A stretch of 64,000 nucleotides of DNA, from contig CM040742.1 in assembly GCA_022829145.1 (NCBI GenBank), positions 44,895,182-44,959,181 of the forward strand. The letters run 5' to 3'. The notes under the pieces are model-generated. The model had not been told where the DNA came from and ran no database searches. It saw nothing but the letters and a program-made list of their open reading frames with translations. Positions 22,140 through 33,111 of the stretch are shown in pieces. Position 1 is the first letter of the stretch. Each line of letters opens with the position of its first letter. A program made the position numbers and the translations under genes. The stretch is from Albula goreensis (taxonomy: Eukaryota; Chordata; Actinopteri; Albuliformes; Albulidae).

Positions 22140-22216
22140 ATTAGCCTCGTGCGGACCGGACAGTGACGCACAAAGGACCGGATGTGGCCCGCGGACCGTA
22201 CTTTGCCCAGGCCTGA
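22140..22216 (-). mobile_element. Outer end of the hAT relic
   Basis: On the minus strand this starts with CAGGCCTGGGCAAAGTACGG and continues TCCGCGGGCCACATCCGG. A CAG-GCCTGGGCAAA start followed by a ggtccgcgggccaca-type stretch is typical of the terminal region of fish hAT elements. It lies 5' of the BED relic in the same orientation, so both probably belong to one decayed insertion. Confidence 0.6.
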
Positions 22217-22386
22217 TTTATAATGTGCTTGTTTTTGATCAGTGTGATATTACAAACACACAGTCTAAAATATTTGTGCATTTTAATTTAGACTAGGTCT
22301 TTGATTTCAGTTTAGATACAGTATACTTCTCAGTTCTCTGACAGGATTCATAGTGGTGAAAAATCCTCAAGAAAAAGTATGCAGCT

Positions 22387-22397
22387 GAAAATGAAAC
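22387..22397 (+). promoter_or_regulatory. ISRE upstream of Gig2-1
   Basis: GAAAATGAAAC is a perfect GAAANNGAAAC interferon-stimulated response element (IRF/ISGF3 type). It lies 226 bp upstream of the inferred exon-1 splice donor at 22613, the same distance as in copies 2, 3 and 11. Confidence 0.75.
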
Positions 22398-22613
22398 ATT
22401 GCAACCTCTTTAGAGCTTAAACAGCTGATCTTTAACTATATTTACATGTAAACTATGAAGACAAGCCTCTTTCGCTGAATTGGGTGTGGTCTCAGATTGA
22501 AACATAAGGGCCTGCAGGAAGTTTTTGTCTGAGTCTGAGCCAGTAAGCCTCGTAAAGCTTTGTAAAAAGTAGACCAGATTAAGATCTTATTGGAGAAAGC
22601 CTACTTGCTCTTG

Positions 22614-23061
22614 GTGAGTTTTCATGTTAAAAGTGATTTTATTGAAATCTATATCTATATTTCATTACAGTTTCAGTTAAAAACATAGGCCTCACTTTAA
22701 GGAGAGAAGTGTTTCATCTGGCTGAAAAAACATTTTTAATTCTAAGACGAGATGAAAGCAGATAATCTATATGTGCCTATTTATGCACTGAAATTAAGCA
22801 GAGAGTTAATCTGAATGCCCATCGTGTGCTGAGGACTTCATTTTTTGGTGTTTTTAAAGAATATTATAATGATGTTGAAATTATGCATATATAGGCCTAT
22901 TTACATTTTTATGAGTTGAAAAACCATTTCAATATATGCAACAAAATGTCTTTAATTTATAAAGAATTAGATAGGTGAGCATGTAGACTCTTTTTGTATT
23001 CTTCCAAAAAAATGTTGCTGCAGTTTACTTTGTTCACACCATTACCTAATTCTTGTTGCAG
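22614..23061 (+). other. 5'UTR intron of Gig2-1 (inferred)
   Basis: Donor CTTG|GTGAGT and acceptor TTGTTGCAG|AAG flank the segment. Both sites, and the exon-1 sequence before the donor (about 22530-22613, start unknown), are conserved in copies 2 and 3. The coding exon begins 15 bases after the acceptor. Confidence 0.7.
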
Positions 23062-23076
23062 AAGTTAAGTTTCAAC

Positions 23077-23483
23077 ATGGTAAGAAAAGTTGCACTGACT
23101 TTGAAAAGCAGCAGCGTGCCTAAACATGGCAAGAGGTACACCATGTACCATGGAACCAGTAAACAGGCCGCCACGCTAATCAAAAAAATGGGTTTAAGCA
23201 GTCTAAGGGTGGCATGTTAGGGCCAGGTGTTTACGTGAGCCGTGATGGAAAAAAGGCCGCCCACTACCCCCTGAATGTTCCTAAAAATCAGAAGGTTGTG
23301 CTGAAACTCACAGTTAGAGTGGGAAAAGTGAAGAAGATCGACCACCAAGGCCACCCCCTGCAGATGACCTGGCACCAACATGGCTACGACACGGCCTGGG
23401 TTCCCCCTAACTGTGGGATGGTTCCCAGTGGCATGGAAGAGGACTGCGTCTGGGACCCTAAGCGTATCAAAGTTATAAAATGA
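23077..23483 (+). pseudogene. gig2: Gig2-1: Gig2-like gene with a one-base frameshift
   Basis: Same start context as copies 2 and 3, with ATG 15 bases after the acceptor. The N-terminus (MVRKVALTLKSSSVPKHGKR then YTMYHGTSKQ) is in frame. One base is missing in the A-run near 23184-23192, shifting the frame to a stop at about 23217. Coding resumes in another frame from 23214 (MLGPGVYVSRDGKK) through EEDCVWDPKRIKVIK. It then stops at 23481-23483, about seven residues earlier than copy 3, because GCA in the AIHPK segment has become TGA. His, Tyr and Glu of the core are present across the two frames. It could be a young pseudogene, or active if the homopolymer is mis-called. AATAAA lies at 23631-23636. 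Confidence 0.8.
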
Positions 23484-23639
23484 ATCCACCCAAAGCAGGG
23501 TTCATGAAGTTTTGTGGTGCTAGGCCACAGGTTTGCCGGTGGCCGCATAAATACGATTTCTTCTAATCAATTTCATCAATTGTAGGCAAAAGTGCACTGT
23601 TGCTTAATTGTACTGTTATAAATGAGTTGCAATAAACAC

Positions 23640-24179
23640 ATTACAAATGTGTCCATTAGTTGTTGAGTTGTGTTGTTTCATCATCAGCACATTAACTCTA
23701 CTGCACACATAAGAGCAAGCTGACCTCCGGACTCTGATGCAAACTTATGAATTCTGTACGAAATGCATTTTAGGGAATTGTCTTTGTGTGGCTTTGGCTA
23801 TACTATTAAGAATTTGTTTTGTCTATCGCGACTCATTTTGCACCTGACTCATTTCAACATTGTGGACCTTCTGCTTGAAACTGTTCAATGTGCATTCTGC
23901 TGCCCAACAGCATGATCATGTGACCACTGAATGACAGGCATTAAAGTGCACACTCACTGAGCCTGATCACAGATGCTAATCTCCACCTGAATGATGCAAC
24001 CGGGCAACACTGTGGAGGCATGGGACAACTGGTCCATGAGATTCAGAAAGATCCCCTTTAAAACCCAAAGCCACAACTGTAGATAATGTAGCCACTCTGA
24101 TAGCGCCTTTGAACAGAAGAGCCTTAAATCAACAGTAAAGCATGATGGATCATACAGTTAACTATTAATTCCATATTGC
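23640..24179. other. Gig2-1 downstream flank
   Basis: No gene. The block at about 23905-24000 (TGATCATGTGACC then CTGAATGACAG, ending CAGATGCTAATCTCCACC) recurs at about 48827-48900 downstream of Gig2-9. It marks an older duplication that included gene-flanking DNA. Confidence 0.5.
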
Positions 24180-24750
24180 ACCAGGTAGCACTTGAGAAGG
24201 ACGTGAGGTCATCGGTCATTGACCTGAAGGTGAACATTAAGCGGACATTTTCAACATGACAATGAATCAAGACACTTGAGCAGCTGTACAACACAATGGC
24301 TCAAAAAGGATAGATGGAGAGTTAAGAAACGGCCAGGTCAATGCCCAGATCTTAATCCCATAGACATGCTGAGGGGGGACTTGGAATGGGCTGTAAACTC
24401 TTGGAATGCCTTAAACAACACACACAATCAAAGGCGTTCTGTAGGCAATAGAGCAGCTAAAAATTCCATCCAGTCAATGCCAGAGACTGACAGATGGCTG
24501 GAGGGAATACCCACTGGAGGGAGCTCTAGCTATTGAACCTAGAGTGCAAGGTACTTCTTTTTCCCCTCAAAAGGAAGTTGTATTTCTGTTTATTTTAATT
24601 TTTAATTGATTAAAATTTCTATTTTTTTTCAAAATGTGTTAAATTAGGTTACTTTTATCTGTCAGAAGTGAAATAAAGATCAAATATCAACGTCCAAATC
24701 AGGAAAGACAGAATTGTTTCCAACACTGCACTTACTTTTTCACAAGATAG
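24180..24750 (+). mobile_element. Tc1/mariner-like transposon relic (C-terminal part)
   Basis: The frame from about 24250 contains TTQWLKKDRWRVKK then RPGQCPDLNPIDMLRGDLE and WAVNSWN. That corresponds to the Tc1 transposase stretch ending in the SPDLNPIE-type motif with its third catalytic acidic residue, here Asp in NPID. The expected QQDNDPKH region upstream is recognisable as HDNESRH. It is broken by stops. A TGCACTTACTTTTTCACAAG stretch near 24727 matches the usual 3' end of fish Tc1 elements. Confidence 0.7.
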
Positions 24751-25073
24751 TAAGGTACCACAGAAGAGGGAAGAGGATTTGTGTTCACATCATGTCATTC
24801 ACTCTTCAGGCAAACATGGAGTGAGCTGAAGGCAATATTTTGATGTGACTGTCTTTGATTGGTCTGAATCTTAGGAAAAATCTTAAGTTACATTTGCTCA
24901 TAATTCATTCATGCGCACACTCACATTTGTGTTATTGATCTGTGTCCTATTAACATGTGTTTTTTTTTATTATCTAGAGGGTAATTTCAGCTTAGATGCA
25001 GTACATATGCTTCTCTGACAGGATTCATACTTGTTCATAGTGATGAAAAATCCTCAAGAAAAAGTACACAGCT

Positions 25074-25084
25074 GAAAATGAAAC
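25074..25084 (+). promoter_or_regulatory. ISRE upstream of Gig2-2
   Basis: Perfect GAAAATGAAAC, 226 bp upstream of the inferred exon-1 donor (exon ends 25300). It is embedded in a block conserved with copies 1 and 3 that continues through CATTGCAACCTCTT and a GGGTGTGGTCTCAGATT box about 90 bp further on. Confidence 0.75.
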
Positions 25085-25300
25085 ATTGCAACCTCTTCAG
25101 GGCTTAAACAGCTGATCTTAACTATAATTACATGTAAACTATGAAGACAAGCCTCTTTCGCTGAATTGGGTGTGGTCTCAGATTCAAACATAAGGGCCTG
25201 CAGGAAGTTGTTCTCTGCGTATGAGACAGTAAGCCTCATAAAGCTTTGTTAAAAAGTAGACCAGATTAAGATCTCATTGGAGAAAGCCTGCTTGTTCTTG

Positions 25301-25779
25301 GTGAGTTTTCATGTTAAACGTGATTTTAATGACATGGGCCTTTCTCTATTGCAGATCTATATTTCAATACAGTTTCATTTAAAAACAAAGGTCTCACTTT
25401 AAGAAGAGAAGTGTTTCATCTGGCTTAAAAAAATATATTTTTTAATTCTAAGACCAAACTATATGTCCCTATTTTTGCACTGAAATTAAGCAGAGAGTTA
25501 ATCTGAATGCCCATCGTGTGCTGAGGACTTCATTTTTTTGTTGTTTTTAAAGAATATTATAATGATGTTGAAATTTCGCATATATAGGCCTATTTACATT
25601 TTATCTTTTATTTTATCTTTATTTTACATATTATTTAAACTATTTCAATATATGCAGCCAAATTCTTTTCATTTATAAAGAATTAGATAGGTGAGCATGT
25701 AGACTCTTTCTGTGTTTTTTTCCAGAAAAATGTTGCTGCAGTTTATTTGTTTCATACCATTGTATAATTCTTGCTGCAG
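25301..25779 (+). other. 5'UTR intron of Gig2-2 (inferred)
   Basis: Donor TCTTG|GTGAGT, acceptor TTGCTGCAG|AAG. Conserved in position and sequence with the introns of copies 1 and 3. Confidence 0.7.
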
Positions 25780-25794
25780 AAGTTAAGGTTAAAC

Positions 25795-26217
25795 ATGGGG
25801 AAACCTCGTGCACCAACTCTGAAAAGCAACGGTGTGCCCAAACACGGCAGGAAGTACACCATGTACCATGGAACCAGTACACAGAATGCCCAGCTAATCA
25901 AGAAAAATGGGTTTCGCCCATCCGCTTATGGCATGTTAGGGCCAGGTGTTTACATGAGTCGTAATGTTACCAAGGCCAAAATGTTCCCATTAGGTGTTCT
26001 TCCAAATCAGAAAGTTGTGCTCAAGCTCACTGTTAATGTGGGGAAAGTGAAGAAGATTGACTACCATGGCCACCCCATGCAGACGACCTGGCACCAGCAT
26101 GGCTACAACACAGCCTGGTGTCCCCCTAACTGTGGGATGGTTCCCAGTGGCATGGAAGAGGATTGCGTCTGGAACCCTAAGCGTATCAAAATTGTGAAAA
26201 CAATCAAACCAAAATAG
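25795..26217 (+). CDS. gig2: Gig2-2: intact Gig2-like PARP-fold protein, 140 aa
   Basis: Gig2 proteins are small fish proteins induced by virus and interferon, with a fold related to the poly(ADP-ribose) polymerase catalytic domain. The molecular activity is not established. The product starts MGKPRAPTLKSNG. Core motifs are YTMYHGT (His25), GPGVYMSR (Tyr53) and MEEDCVWNPKRI (Glu122), positions that could correspond to the PARP H-Y-E triad. PPNCGMVPSG precedes the last motif. I chose the ATG 15 bases after the acceptor; an upstream TTG start would lie in the intron. The end is KTIKPK rather than the AIHPKQG of its relatives. An ISRE lies upstream, and the only nearby poly-A signal is the variant AGTAAA at 26506. 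Family assignment is firm; individual orthology is not. Confidence 0.88.
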   Translation: MGKPRAPTLKSNGVPKHGRKYTMYHGTSTQNAQLIKKNGFRPSAYGMLGPGVYMSRNVTKAKMFPLGVLPNQKVVLKLTVNVGKVKKIDYHGHPMQTTWHQHGYNTAWCPPNCGMVPSGMEEDCVWNPKRIKIVKTIKPK

Positions 26218-26519
26218 GGTCGGTGAGGTGCTGTGGTGCCAGGCTGCAGGTATGCCAGTGGCCATGGTCATTGCTGATGTATAAGAGGCTTCCTGTTTAA
26301 AGAATAGCTTTATTAGAAAATGTCGACAAAAGTACATTGTAACTTTATGCTGTGTCCGGATTTTTCAAAATTACCAAATGTAAGCAAAAATGCTCTGTAA
26401 GTTTGTATTTCCTTTTTTTCCTGTTTAAAAAAAGCAACTGTATTACTGATTGTAGGCAAAAGTAAACTCTTGCTGAACTTTATTGTGGCCTATTACATGA
26501 ATTGCAGTAAACGTATTAC

Positions 26520-27093
26520 AAATTTATTGCTGGGTTGTGTTCTTTCATCATCAGCACATCTCTCATGCACACAGAAAAGCATAAATTGTGACTTCTGAAC
26601 TCTAACGCAACTGTTGGCTTCTTTTCACTATTTGTTAGGAATTTATTCAATCTTTCAAGACTTGTTTAAATTATTGGAATGCATTTATTTCAAAACTACT
26701 ACAACTATAATTCACCAGGAAAATTCAATAACAACGACTCACAACTGTGTCACAATGGGCAACATTAACATGCATTTGGCATGATGCAATCCCAACAATG
26801 TGCATGTTTTTGATCAGTGTGATATTGCTGAGATACAGTACATATGCTTCTCTGACAGGATTCGTTCTTGTTCAAGAAAAGAGCAGGGTAGATAACCAAA
26901 AAATGCATGATGCAAACCCAACAATGTGTATGTTTTTAATAAGTGTGATATTACAAACACACAGTCTTACCAAAACATGTGTGCATTTTAATTTAGACTA
27001 GGTCTTTGATTTCAGTTGAGATACAGTATGCTTCTCAGTTCTCTGACAGGATTCATAGTGATGAAAAATCCTCAAGAAAAAAAGTATGCAGCT
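26520..27093. other. Flank between Gig2-2 and Gig2-3
   Basis: No gene. The segment around 26770-27060 contains two partly overlapping copies of the far-upstream promoter block (CCAACAATGTG...TTTTGATCAGTGTGATATT and CTTCTCTGACAGGATTC), showing a small local duplication upstream of Gig2-3. Confidence 0.5.
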
Positions 27094-27104
27094 GAAAATG
27101 AAAC
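27094..27104 (+). promoter_or_regulatory. ISRE upstream of Gig2-3
   Basis: Perfect GAAAATGAAAC, 227 bp upstream of the inferred exon-1 donor (exon ends 27321). Same context as copies 1 and 2. Confidence 0.75.
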
Positions 27105-27321
27105 ATTGCAACCTCTTTAGGGCTTAAACAGCTGATTTTTAATCACATTTACATGTAAACTATGAAGACAAGCCTCTTTCATTGAATTGGGTGTGGTCTC
27201 AGATTCAAACATAAGGGCCTGCAGGAAGTTTTTGTCTGAGTCTGAGACAGTAAGCCTCATAAAGCTTTGTTAAAAAGTAGACCAGATTAAGATATTATTG
27301 GAGAAAGCCTACTTGTTCTTG

Positions 27322-27780
27322 GTGAGTTTTCATGTTAAACGTGATTTTAATGAAATGCGCCTTTCTATATTGCAGATCTATATTTCATTACAGTTTCATT
27401 TAAAAACATAGGCCTCACTTTAAAAACCGAAGTGTTTCATCTGGCTGAAAAAACATTTTTTAATTCTAAGACCAGATAAAGGAGATAAACTATATGTCCC
27501 TATTTTTGCACTGAAATTAAGCAGAGAGTTAATCTGAATGCCCATCGTGTACTGAGGACTTCATTTTTTGGTGTTTTTAAAGAATATTATAATGATTTTG
27601 AAATTATGCATATATAGGCCTATTTACATTTTATGAGTAGAAAAACTACTTTATTGTATGCAGGAAAATTATTTTAATTTTAATGGTTTTGATTGGGGAG
27701 CATGTAGACTATTTGTGTTCTTCCAGAAAAATGTTGCTGCAGTTTATTTGGTTCACACCGTTGTCTAATTGTTGCTGCAG
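27322..27780 (+). other. 5'UTR intron of Gig2-3 (inferred)
   Basis: Donor TTCTTG|GTGAGT, acceptor GTTGCTGCAG|AAATTAAGG. Conserved with copies 1 and 2. Confidence 0.7.
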
Positions 27781-27795
27781 AAATTAAGGATAAAC

Positions 27796-28227
27796 ATGGG
27801 GAAACGTCTTCCACTGATGCTGAGAAGCAACAGTGTGCCCAAACGTGGCAGGCGGTACACCATGTACCATGGGACGAGTGCACAGGCCGCCACGCTAATC
27901 AAGCAAACCGGGTTTCGCCCATCCGCTGATGGCATGTTAGGGCCAGGTGTTTATGTGAGCCGTGATGCTAAAAAGGCCGGCAAGTACCCACTGAATCTCC
28001 CTCCAAATCAGAGAGTTGTGCTGAAGCTCACTGTTAATGTGGGGAAAGTGAAGAAGATTGACTACCAAGGCCACCCCATGCAGAAGACCTGGCACACGGT
28101 ACACGGCTACGACACGGCCTGGGTCCCCCCTAACTGTGGGATGGTTCCCAGTGGCCAGGAAGAGGACTGCGTCTGGGACCCTAAGCGTATCAAATTTATT
28201 AAAGCAATCCACCCAAAACAGGGTTGA
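27796..28227 (+). CDS. gig2: Gig2-3: intact Gig2-like PARP-fold protein, 143 aa
   Basis: Starts MGKRLPLMLRSNSVPKRGRR. Core motifs are YTMYHGT (His25), GPGVYVSR (Tyr53) and QEEDCVWDPKRI (Glu123). It ends FIKAIHPKQG, the standard end of the family in this window. It carries the WHTVHGYDTAW variant, one residue longer than copy 2. The ATG follows the acceptor by 15 bases, as in all copies of this subfamily. AATAAA at 28528-28533. With copy 2 it is the best candidate for a fully functional ISRE-driven member. Its downstream flank already contains the Tc1 relic and CA repeat that were amplified with copies 4-8. Confidence 0.9.
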   Translation: MGKRLPLMLRSNSVPKRGRRYTMYHGTSAQAATLIKQTGFRPSADGMLGPGVYVSRDAKKAGKYPLNLPPNQRVVLKLTVNVGKVKKIDYQGHPMQKTWHTVHGYDTAWVPPNCGMVPSGQEEDCVWDPKRIKFIKAIHPKQG

Positions 28228-28849
28228 TGAGGTGTTGTGGTGCCAGGCTGCAGATATGCCGGTGGCCACGGTCATTGCTAACGTTCAGAATTGTTCTTTT
28301 TCTTCAGCTTTGCTTCCTGTTTAAAGAACACCTTTATTAGCATTTTTCTGTTATGTTGACAGAAGTGTAACTTTATACTGTTTCCTGCTTTTAAAGAATC
28401 ACTGTTATCACCAAATGTGAGCAAGAATGCACCAATTTTATATTTTCTTTGTCTTCTTTTAAAAAAAAATGATATTTCAGAATGTAGGCAAAAGTACCCT
28501 GTTGCTAAACTGTATTACATTAATTGCAATAAACGAATTACACATTTGTTCATTTGTTGTCAGGTTGTGTTGCTTCATCATCAACACAGTTTCTCTCATG
28601 CGCACAGAAAAGTATTGCTGTTGACTTCTGGACTTCTGAATGCAAGTCCACTAATTCTGTTTGATCAGCTCACATCTGTTTTTTAAACTTCATTTTGTCA
28701 TTTAAGACTTGATTTAACTGTTGTCATACATTTATTTCAAAATGACTTCAACTAGAATTCACCAGAAAAATTAAAAAGAATGAATCACAAGTATGATAGA
28801 ATGGGACAAATAAACAAACATTGCTGGTCAAGGGAAGGGAAGCCACTAC

Positions 28850-29545
28850 AGAAGAACAGATGAAGGAGATTCAGCAACACCTCCTTGAAAGACCAACGCC
28901 ACAACTGTGTAAAACGTGGCCACCCTATTAGGGATGTTTGGTCTAAAGGATGTGGAGCTGAAGGCCAGAGGCCATTGCAACAGGCCTCTATTACCCCATC
29001 ACAAACAAGAAAGCAAAACCTCACAACAGCCACACCTCATAGTTCTCAAGAATTGGCAAAATTTCAACACAGCATGCAAAAAAGCATAAACATGCACATG
29101 CAACATGTGCAGCCAGACTCGTTCCCTTGGTGTAAACAGTAGTTTGGACAAATGAATCAGTTTTGAGGTAAAATAATGAAAGAGCTAAGAGAGCTGACTA
29201 AAATGAAGTGTGCCGATGCCACTTAAAAGTAATCTGAAGACAATCATTCCACTTCCTGAAAAACGTGATCTCCAAATGGAGAAAATTCCAGTCCACTAGC
29301 AATCCATCCAGGCCAGGCTATTCTACCATTTTCAGCCTAAGAGCTGGCTCATACATGCTGAAAGATGTGCCTAAGAGCCACAGGGTAATAGCTTGGGATC
29401 CACAAGCAAGTCCTGCCACACTCAGACATCAAAGTGCATGAGTCAACAGCCACAAAGGTGCTGCTCAAACATGGCCTAAATGGGAGGTCTAGAAGGAGAA
29501 AGTCTCTTCTCTCCAAAAAGAAATGAAATGCATGACCCAAGTTTA
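28850..29545 (+). mobile_element. Tc1-like transposon relic (N-terminal part), first copy
   Basis: The recognisable transposase piece is the frame reading VHESTATKVLLKHGLNGRSR then RRKSLLSKKK near 29432-29525. It fits the second helix-turn-helix end and the G-x-x-x-R-x-x-R-R-K-P-L-L segment of Tc1 transposases. The preceding part (CAACACCTCCTTGAAAGACC, then CAACGCCACAACTGTG) is shared with every later unit. It has no intact frame. Copies with deletions recur in each Gig2-4 to Gig2-8 unit. Confidence 0.6.
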
Positions 29546-29766
29546 CAAGACAACACCGAGGTGAGGAACCAGACTATTGAACAATTCTCTTATTCTAATT
29601 CTTTAGCCAAGTAGAAATCTTTAGACAGGCTGAACAAATACATGGTGGTACTCTTACTTTCTGGGCATGGATTTTTCCAACTCTGGTCAAAGGTAGGCCA
29701 AAATGTGTTGTTTTGCAAAAACTGAAAAACTTTGAACAGAATAACCATATACCACCGGTATAAGGT

Positions 29767-29890
<124 letters not shown>

Positions 29891-30227
29891 TGCATTTTAA
29901 TTCAGACCAGGCCTTTGAGTGAAATGCAATACTTATTACCCTTTAGTATATGTAGGAAAATTAAGTAAATGTATGATCAAATCATGATTTGCTTTGAACA
30001 ACAATGTTAATAAAGTTCTCACAACATCAGCATAAAGAGAAGATTATTTGTTTACACATACAGTATGAAGACCATCCTCTTCCTCTGAAAGGGGTGTGGC
30101 ATCATTGAATTAAATTTAAGATGCTGCAGGAAGCTTCTCTCTGAACCTGTGGCAGCGAGCCAGTTAAAACCTCAGAAAAAAAGTAGATCTGATCAAGGTC
30201 AGACTGGAAAAAGCTAGTTTGTGCTAG

Positions 30228-30810
30228 GTAAGTTACACCTTACATTTATTTGTATATAAGCATTTTGTTTAAAATAACAATGTTATTTTTTCATGTTAAG
30301 GATGACTTCAATGAAATGGGCCTTTTACGGTGTAGATCTTTTCACAGATCTACATTTCATTTGCTCACTTTAAAATATAGGACCCACTTTAAAGCGGGAA
30401 GTGGTTCAGCTGGCTGACCATGCATTTTTAATTTGAACTTCTAAGACCAGATAACAGCAGATAAATGCATGTGCCTATTCACTGAAATGAAGCAAAGAGC
30501 TAATCTGAAAACATCCAGTTTCATGTCCTGTTCATATATGTTTGAACTGTATGCAATCCATATTTTGAAGATATTAAGATTAAATAAAAAAGTTAGAGTA
30601 TGATGACTGTTAATGTGCCATTTTCCAGTCAGGTATTTCTGCATTAAATATTGTGAGTACAATTTATATTGTTCCATTCTGACTGCAACTGTGGAGTTTG
30701 ACACTGGAGCATGTAGACAATTATCTGCATGCTATAGTAAGTAGCTCCTCCAGTAGCTACTTGATTTTGCAGTTTATTTTGTTCACACCATTCTCTAATT
30801 CTGCCTGCAG
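30228..30810 (+). other. 5'UTR intron of Gig2-4 (inferred)
   Basis: Donor TGCTAG|GTAAGT, acceptor CTGCCTGCAG|AAATTGAGG. The intron holds a perfect 8-bp inverted repeat, GTAGATCT-TTTCAC-AGATCTAC, near 30333-30354 that is kept in copies 4-9. The homologous position of the ISRE of copies 1-3 (around 30000-30012) reads TTAATAAAGTTC and no longer matches. Confidence 0.7.
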
Positions 30811-30825
30811 AAATTGAGGTGAAAA

Positions 30826-31272
30826 ATGTGGTCTTTTCCCAATTGTGGACCATGTCCATTCCCAATGCTGCCAAGCAACGCGGCTCCCAAAAATGGCAAG
30901 AGGTACACCATGTACCATGGAACAACCGCAGAGGCTGCCAAGCTAATCAAGAAAAGTGGGTTCCGCCAATCAAAGGATGGAATGTACGGGCGTGGTGTTT
31001 ACGTCAGCCGTGATGTTAAAAAGGCCAGCAGGTACCCTCTGAATCTTCCTCTCAATAAGAGAGTGGTGCTGCAGGTCAGCGTTAAGGTGGGCAAAGTGAA
31101 GAAGATCGACAAGCAAGGACACCCCCTTCAGAAGACCTGGCACAAGCGTGGCTACGACACGGCCTGGTGCCCCCCTAACTGTGGGATGGTTCCCAGTGGC
31201 CTGGAAGAGGACTGCGTCTGGGACCCTAAGCGTGTCAAATTTATTAAAGCAATCCACCCAAAACAGGGTTGA
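30826..31272 (+). CDS. gig2: Gig2-4: intact Gig2-like PARP-fold protein, 148 aa
   Basis: Starts MWSFPNCGPCPFPMLPSNAA, a proline- and cysteine-containing N-terminus unlike the MGK start of copies 2-3. Core motifs are YTMYHGTT (His31), GRGVYVSR (Tyr59) and LEEDCVWDPKRV (Glu128). It ends FIKAIHPKQG. It is distinguished from copies 5, 7 and 8 by Lys in LIKKSG (others LIEKSG) and Val in DCVWD (others DCIWD). AATAAA at 31578-31583. No canonical ISRE is visible in its promoter block; the nearest imperfect matches are a GAAATCAAAG-like and a GAAAGTAAAAG-like site seen across the units. Confidence 0.9.
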   Translation: MWSFPNCGPCPFPMLPSNAAPKNGKRYTMYHGTTAEAAKLIKKSGFRQSKDGMYGRGVYVSRDVKKASRYPLNLPLNKRVVLQVSVKVGKVKKIDKQGHPLQKTWHKRGYDTAWCPPNCGMVPSGLEEDCVWDPKRVKFIKAIHPKQG

Positions 31273-31860
31273 TAAAGTGCAATGGTGCCAGGCTGCAGGT
31301 ATGCCGCTGGCCACAGGCATTGCTAATATTCAGTGTTGCTCTTTTCTTTTTGATCAGCTTCATTTCCTGTTGAAAGTACAACTTTATTTGCAAATTTTGA
31401 CAGAAGTGCACTGTAATTTTATACTTTTTCCTGCTTTTAAAAAATCACCTTTCACCAAATGTAAGCAAAAATGCACCATAAGTTTATATTTCCTTTGTCC
31501 TGTTAAAAAAACAACTGTATTATTGATTGTAGGCGAAAGTACACCCTTGCTAAACTGTATTGTATTACACAAATTGCAATAAATGCATTACAGATGTGTT
31601 CATTTGTTGTTGGGTTGTTGTTTCATCATTGTCACATTTGCTCTCATGCATACAGAAAAGCATTGCTGTTGACTTCTGGAGTCTAATGTAAGTCCACTAA
31701 TTCAGTGTTTTTTTTTTCAAAGCATTTTGACAGAATTATTTTATATGACTATTATTTAACTGTTGGAATGCATTTATTTCAAAATAACTTCAACCAGAAT
31801 GCAACAGAAAACTTCAATGACAATGACTCATAACTGTGTCACAATGGGACACATAAACAA

Positions 31861-31873
31861 AGGTCAAAGGTCA
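31861..31873 (+). promoter_or_regulatory. Perfect DR1 nuclear-receptor-type site
   Basis: AGGTCAAAGGTCA is an exact direct repeat of AGGTCA with one-base spacing, the consensus for HNF4 and PPAR/RXR-type receptors. It lies downstream of Gig2-4 in the unit. The homologous sites after copies 5, 7 and 8 have an inserted base (AGGTCAAAGGATCA) and lose the match. Function is unknown. Confidence 0.45.
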
Positions 31874-32705
31874 AAGGATAAGAAGCCACTGCAGAAGAAC
31901 AGATGAAGGAGATTCAGCAACACCTCCTTGAAAGACCAACGCCACAACTGTGTAAAACGTGGCCACCCTATTAGGGATGTTTGGTCCAAAGGGCATGGAG
32001 CTTAAGGCCAGAGGCCATTGCAACAGGCCTCTATTACCCCATCACAAACAAGAAAGCAAAACCTCACAACAGCCACACCTCATAGTTCTCAAGAATTGGC
32101 TAAATTGCAACACAGCATGCAAAAAAGCATAAACATGCACATTCAACATGTGAAGCCACATGTGTGGGAAGTGCGAATTTCATAGAGATCAGAATTCTCT
32201 GAATCCTGTGGTTTCAGTAATTAATGCTTTACTTTAACAACCGGCACTTTGAAAACCAAACACAAACAAAACTGCAACACAGCATGAACGCATTCATACA
32301 ACACATGCAACCAGACATGTTCCCTTGATGCACACTCACATTTGGGCAACCATTTTGGCAAGTAGTTGTTGGTACCAAATCAATCAATTTTGTGGTGAAA
32401 TAACAAAAGGACAAAGATAGTTGACTACAGATGAGACTGGGAGTTGTGTCAAAGCCATTTCCAAGTAATCTGAAGACAATCATTCCACTTCCTGAAAAAT
32501 GTGATCTCCAAATGGAGATACATGCTGAAAGATGTGCCTAAGAGCCACAGGGTAATAGCTTGGGATCCACAAGCAAGTGCTGCCACACTCAGACATCAAA
32601 GTGCATGAGTCAACAGCCACGAAGGTGCTGCTCAAACATGGCCTAAACGGGAGGTCTAGAAGGAGAAAGTCTCTGCTCTCCAAAAAGAAATGAAATGCAT
32701 GACCC
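31861..32705 (+). mobile_element. Tc1-like relic, unit 4 copy
   Basis: Same relic as at 28850-29545, with transposase-like VHESTATKVLLKHGLNG near 32600. This copy alone retains CATTTTGGCAAGTAG near 32349, which is shortened in units 5-8. Confidence 0.6.
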
Positions 32706-33013
32706 AAGTTCACAAGACAACACCGAGGTGAGGAACCGCGGTCCTGAACAATGTGCTCTTGACTTTGAGTCAAAGGAAGAGGTGGAAGATCCCAGCCTCT
32801 GTATTAAAAGCATGACCGCATATTTGTTCTACCTGTGGACTAAACTGGCTGATTCTATCAGCACACATCTTTAGCCAAATAGATGAGAACCTGTTAAGGC
32901 ACAGGTAGTACTTTTACTTTCTGAGCCTGGATTCTTCCACCTCTGGTCAAAGGTAGGCCAAAATGTGTTGAAAAACTTTGAACAGAATAACCATATACCA
33001 CCAGTATAAGGTC

Positions 33014-33017
<4 letters not shown>

Positions 33018-33108
<91 letters not shown>
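33018..33108. repeat. (CA)n microsatellite, 91 bp
   Basis: Homologous to the other array CA tracts, ending CACATACGTG. Confidence 0.95.
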
Positions 33109-33111
<3 letters not shown>

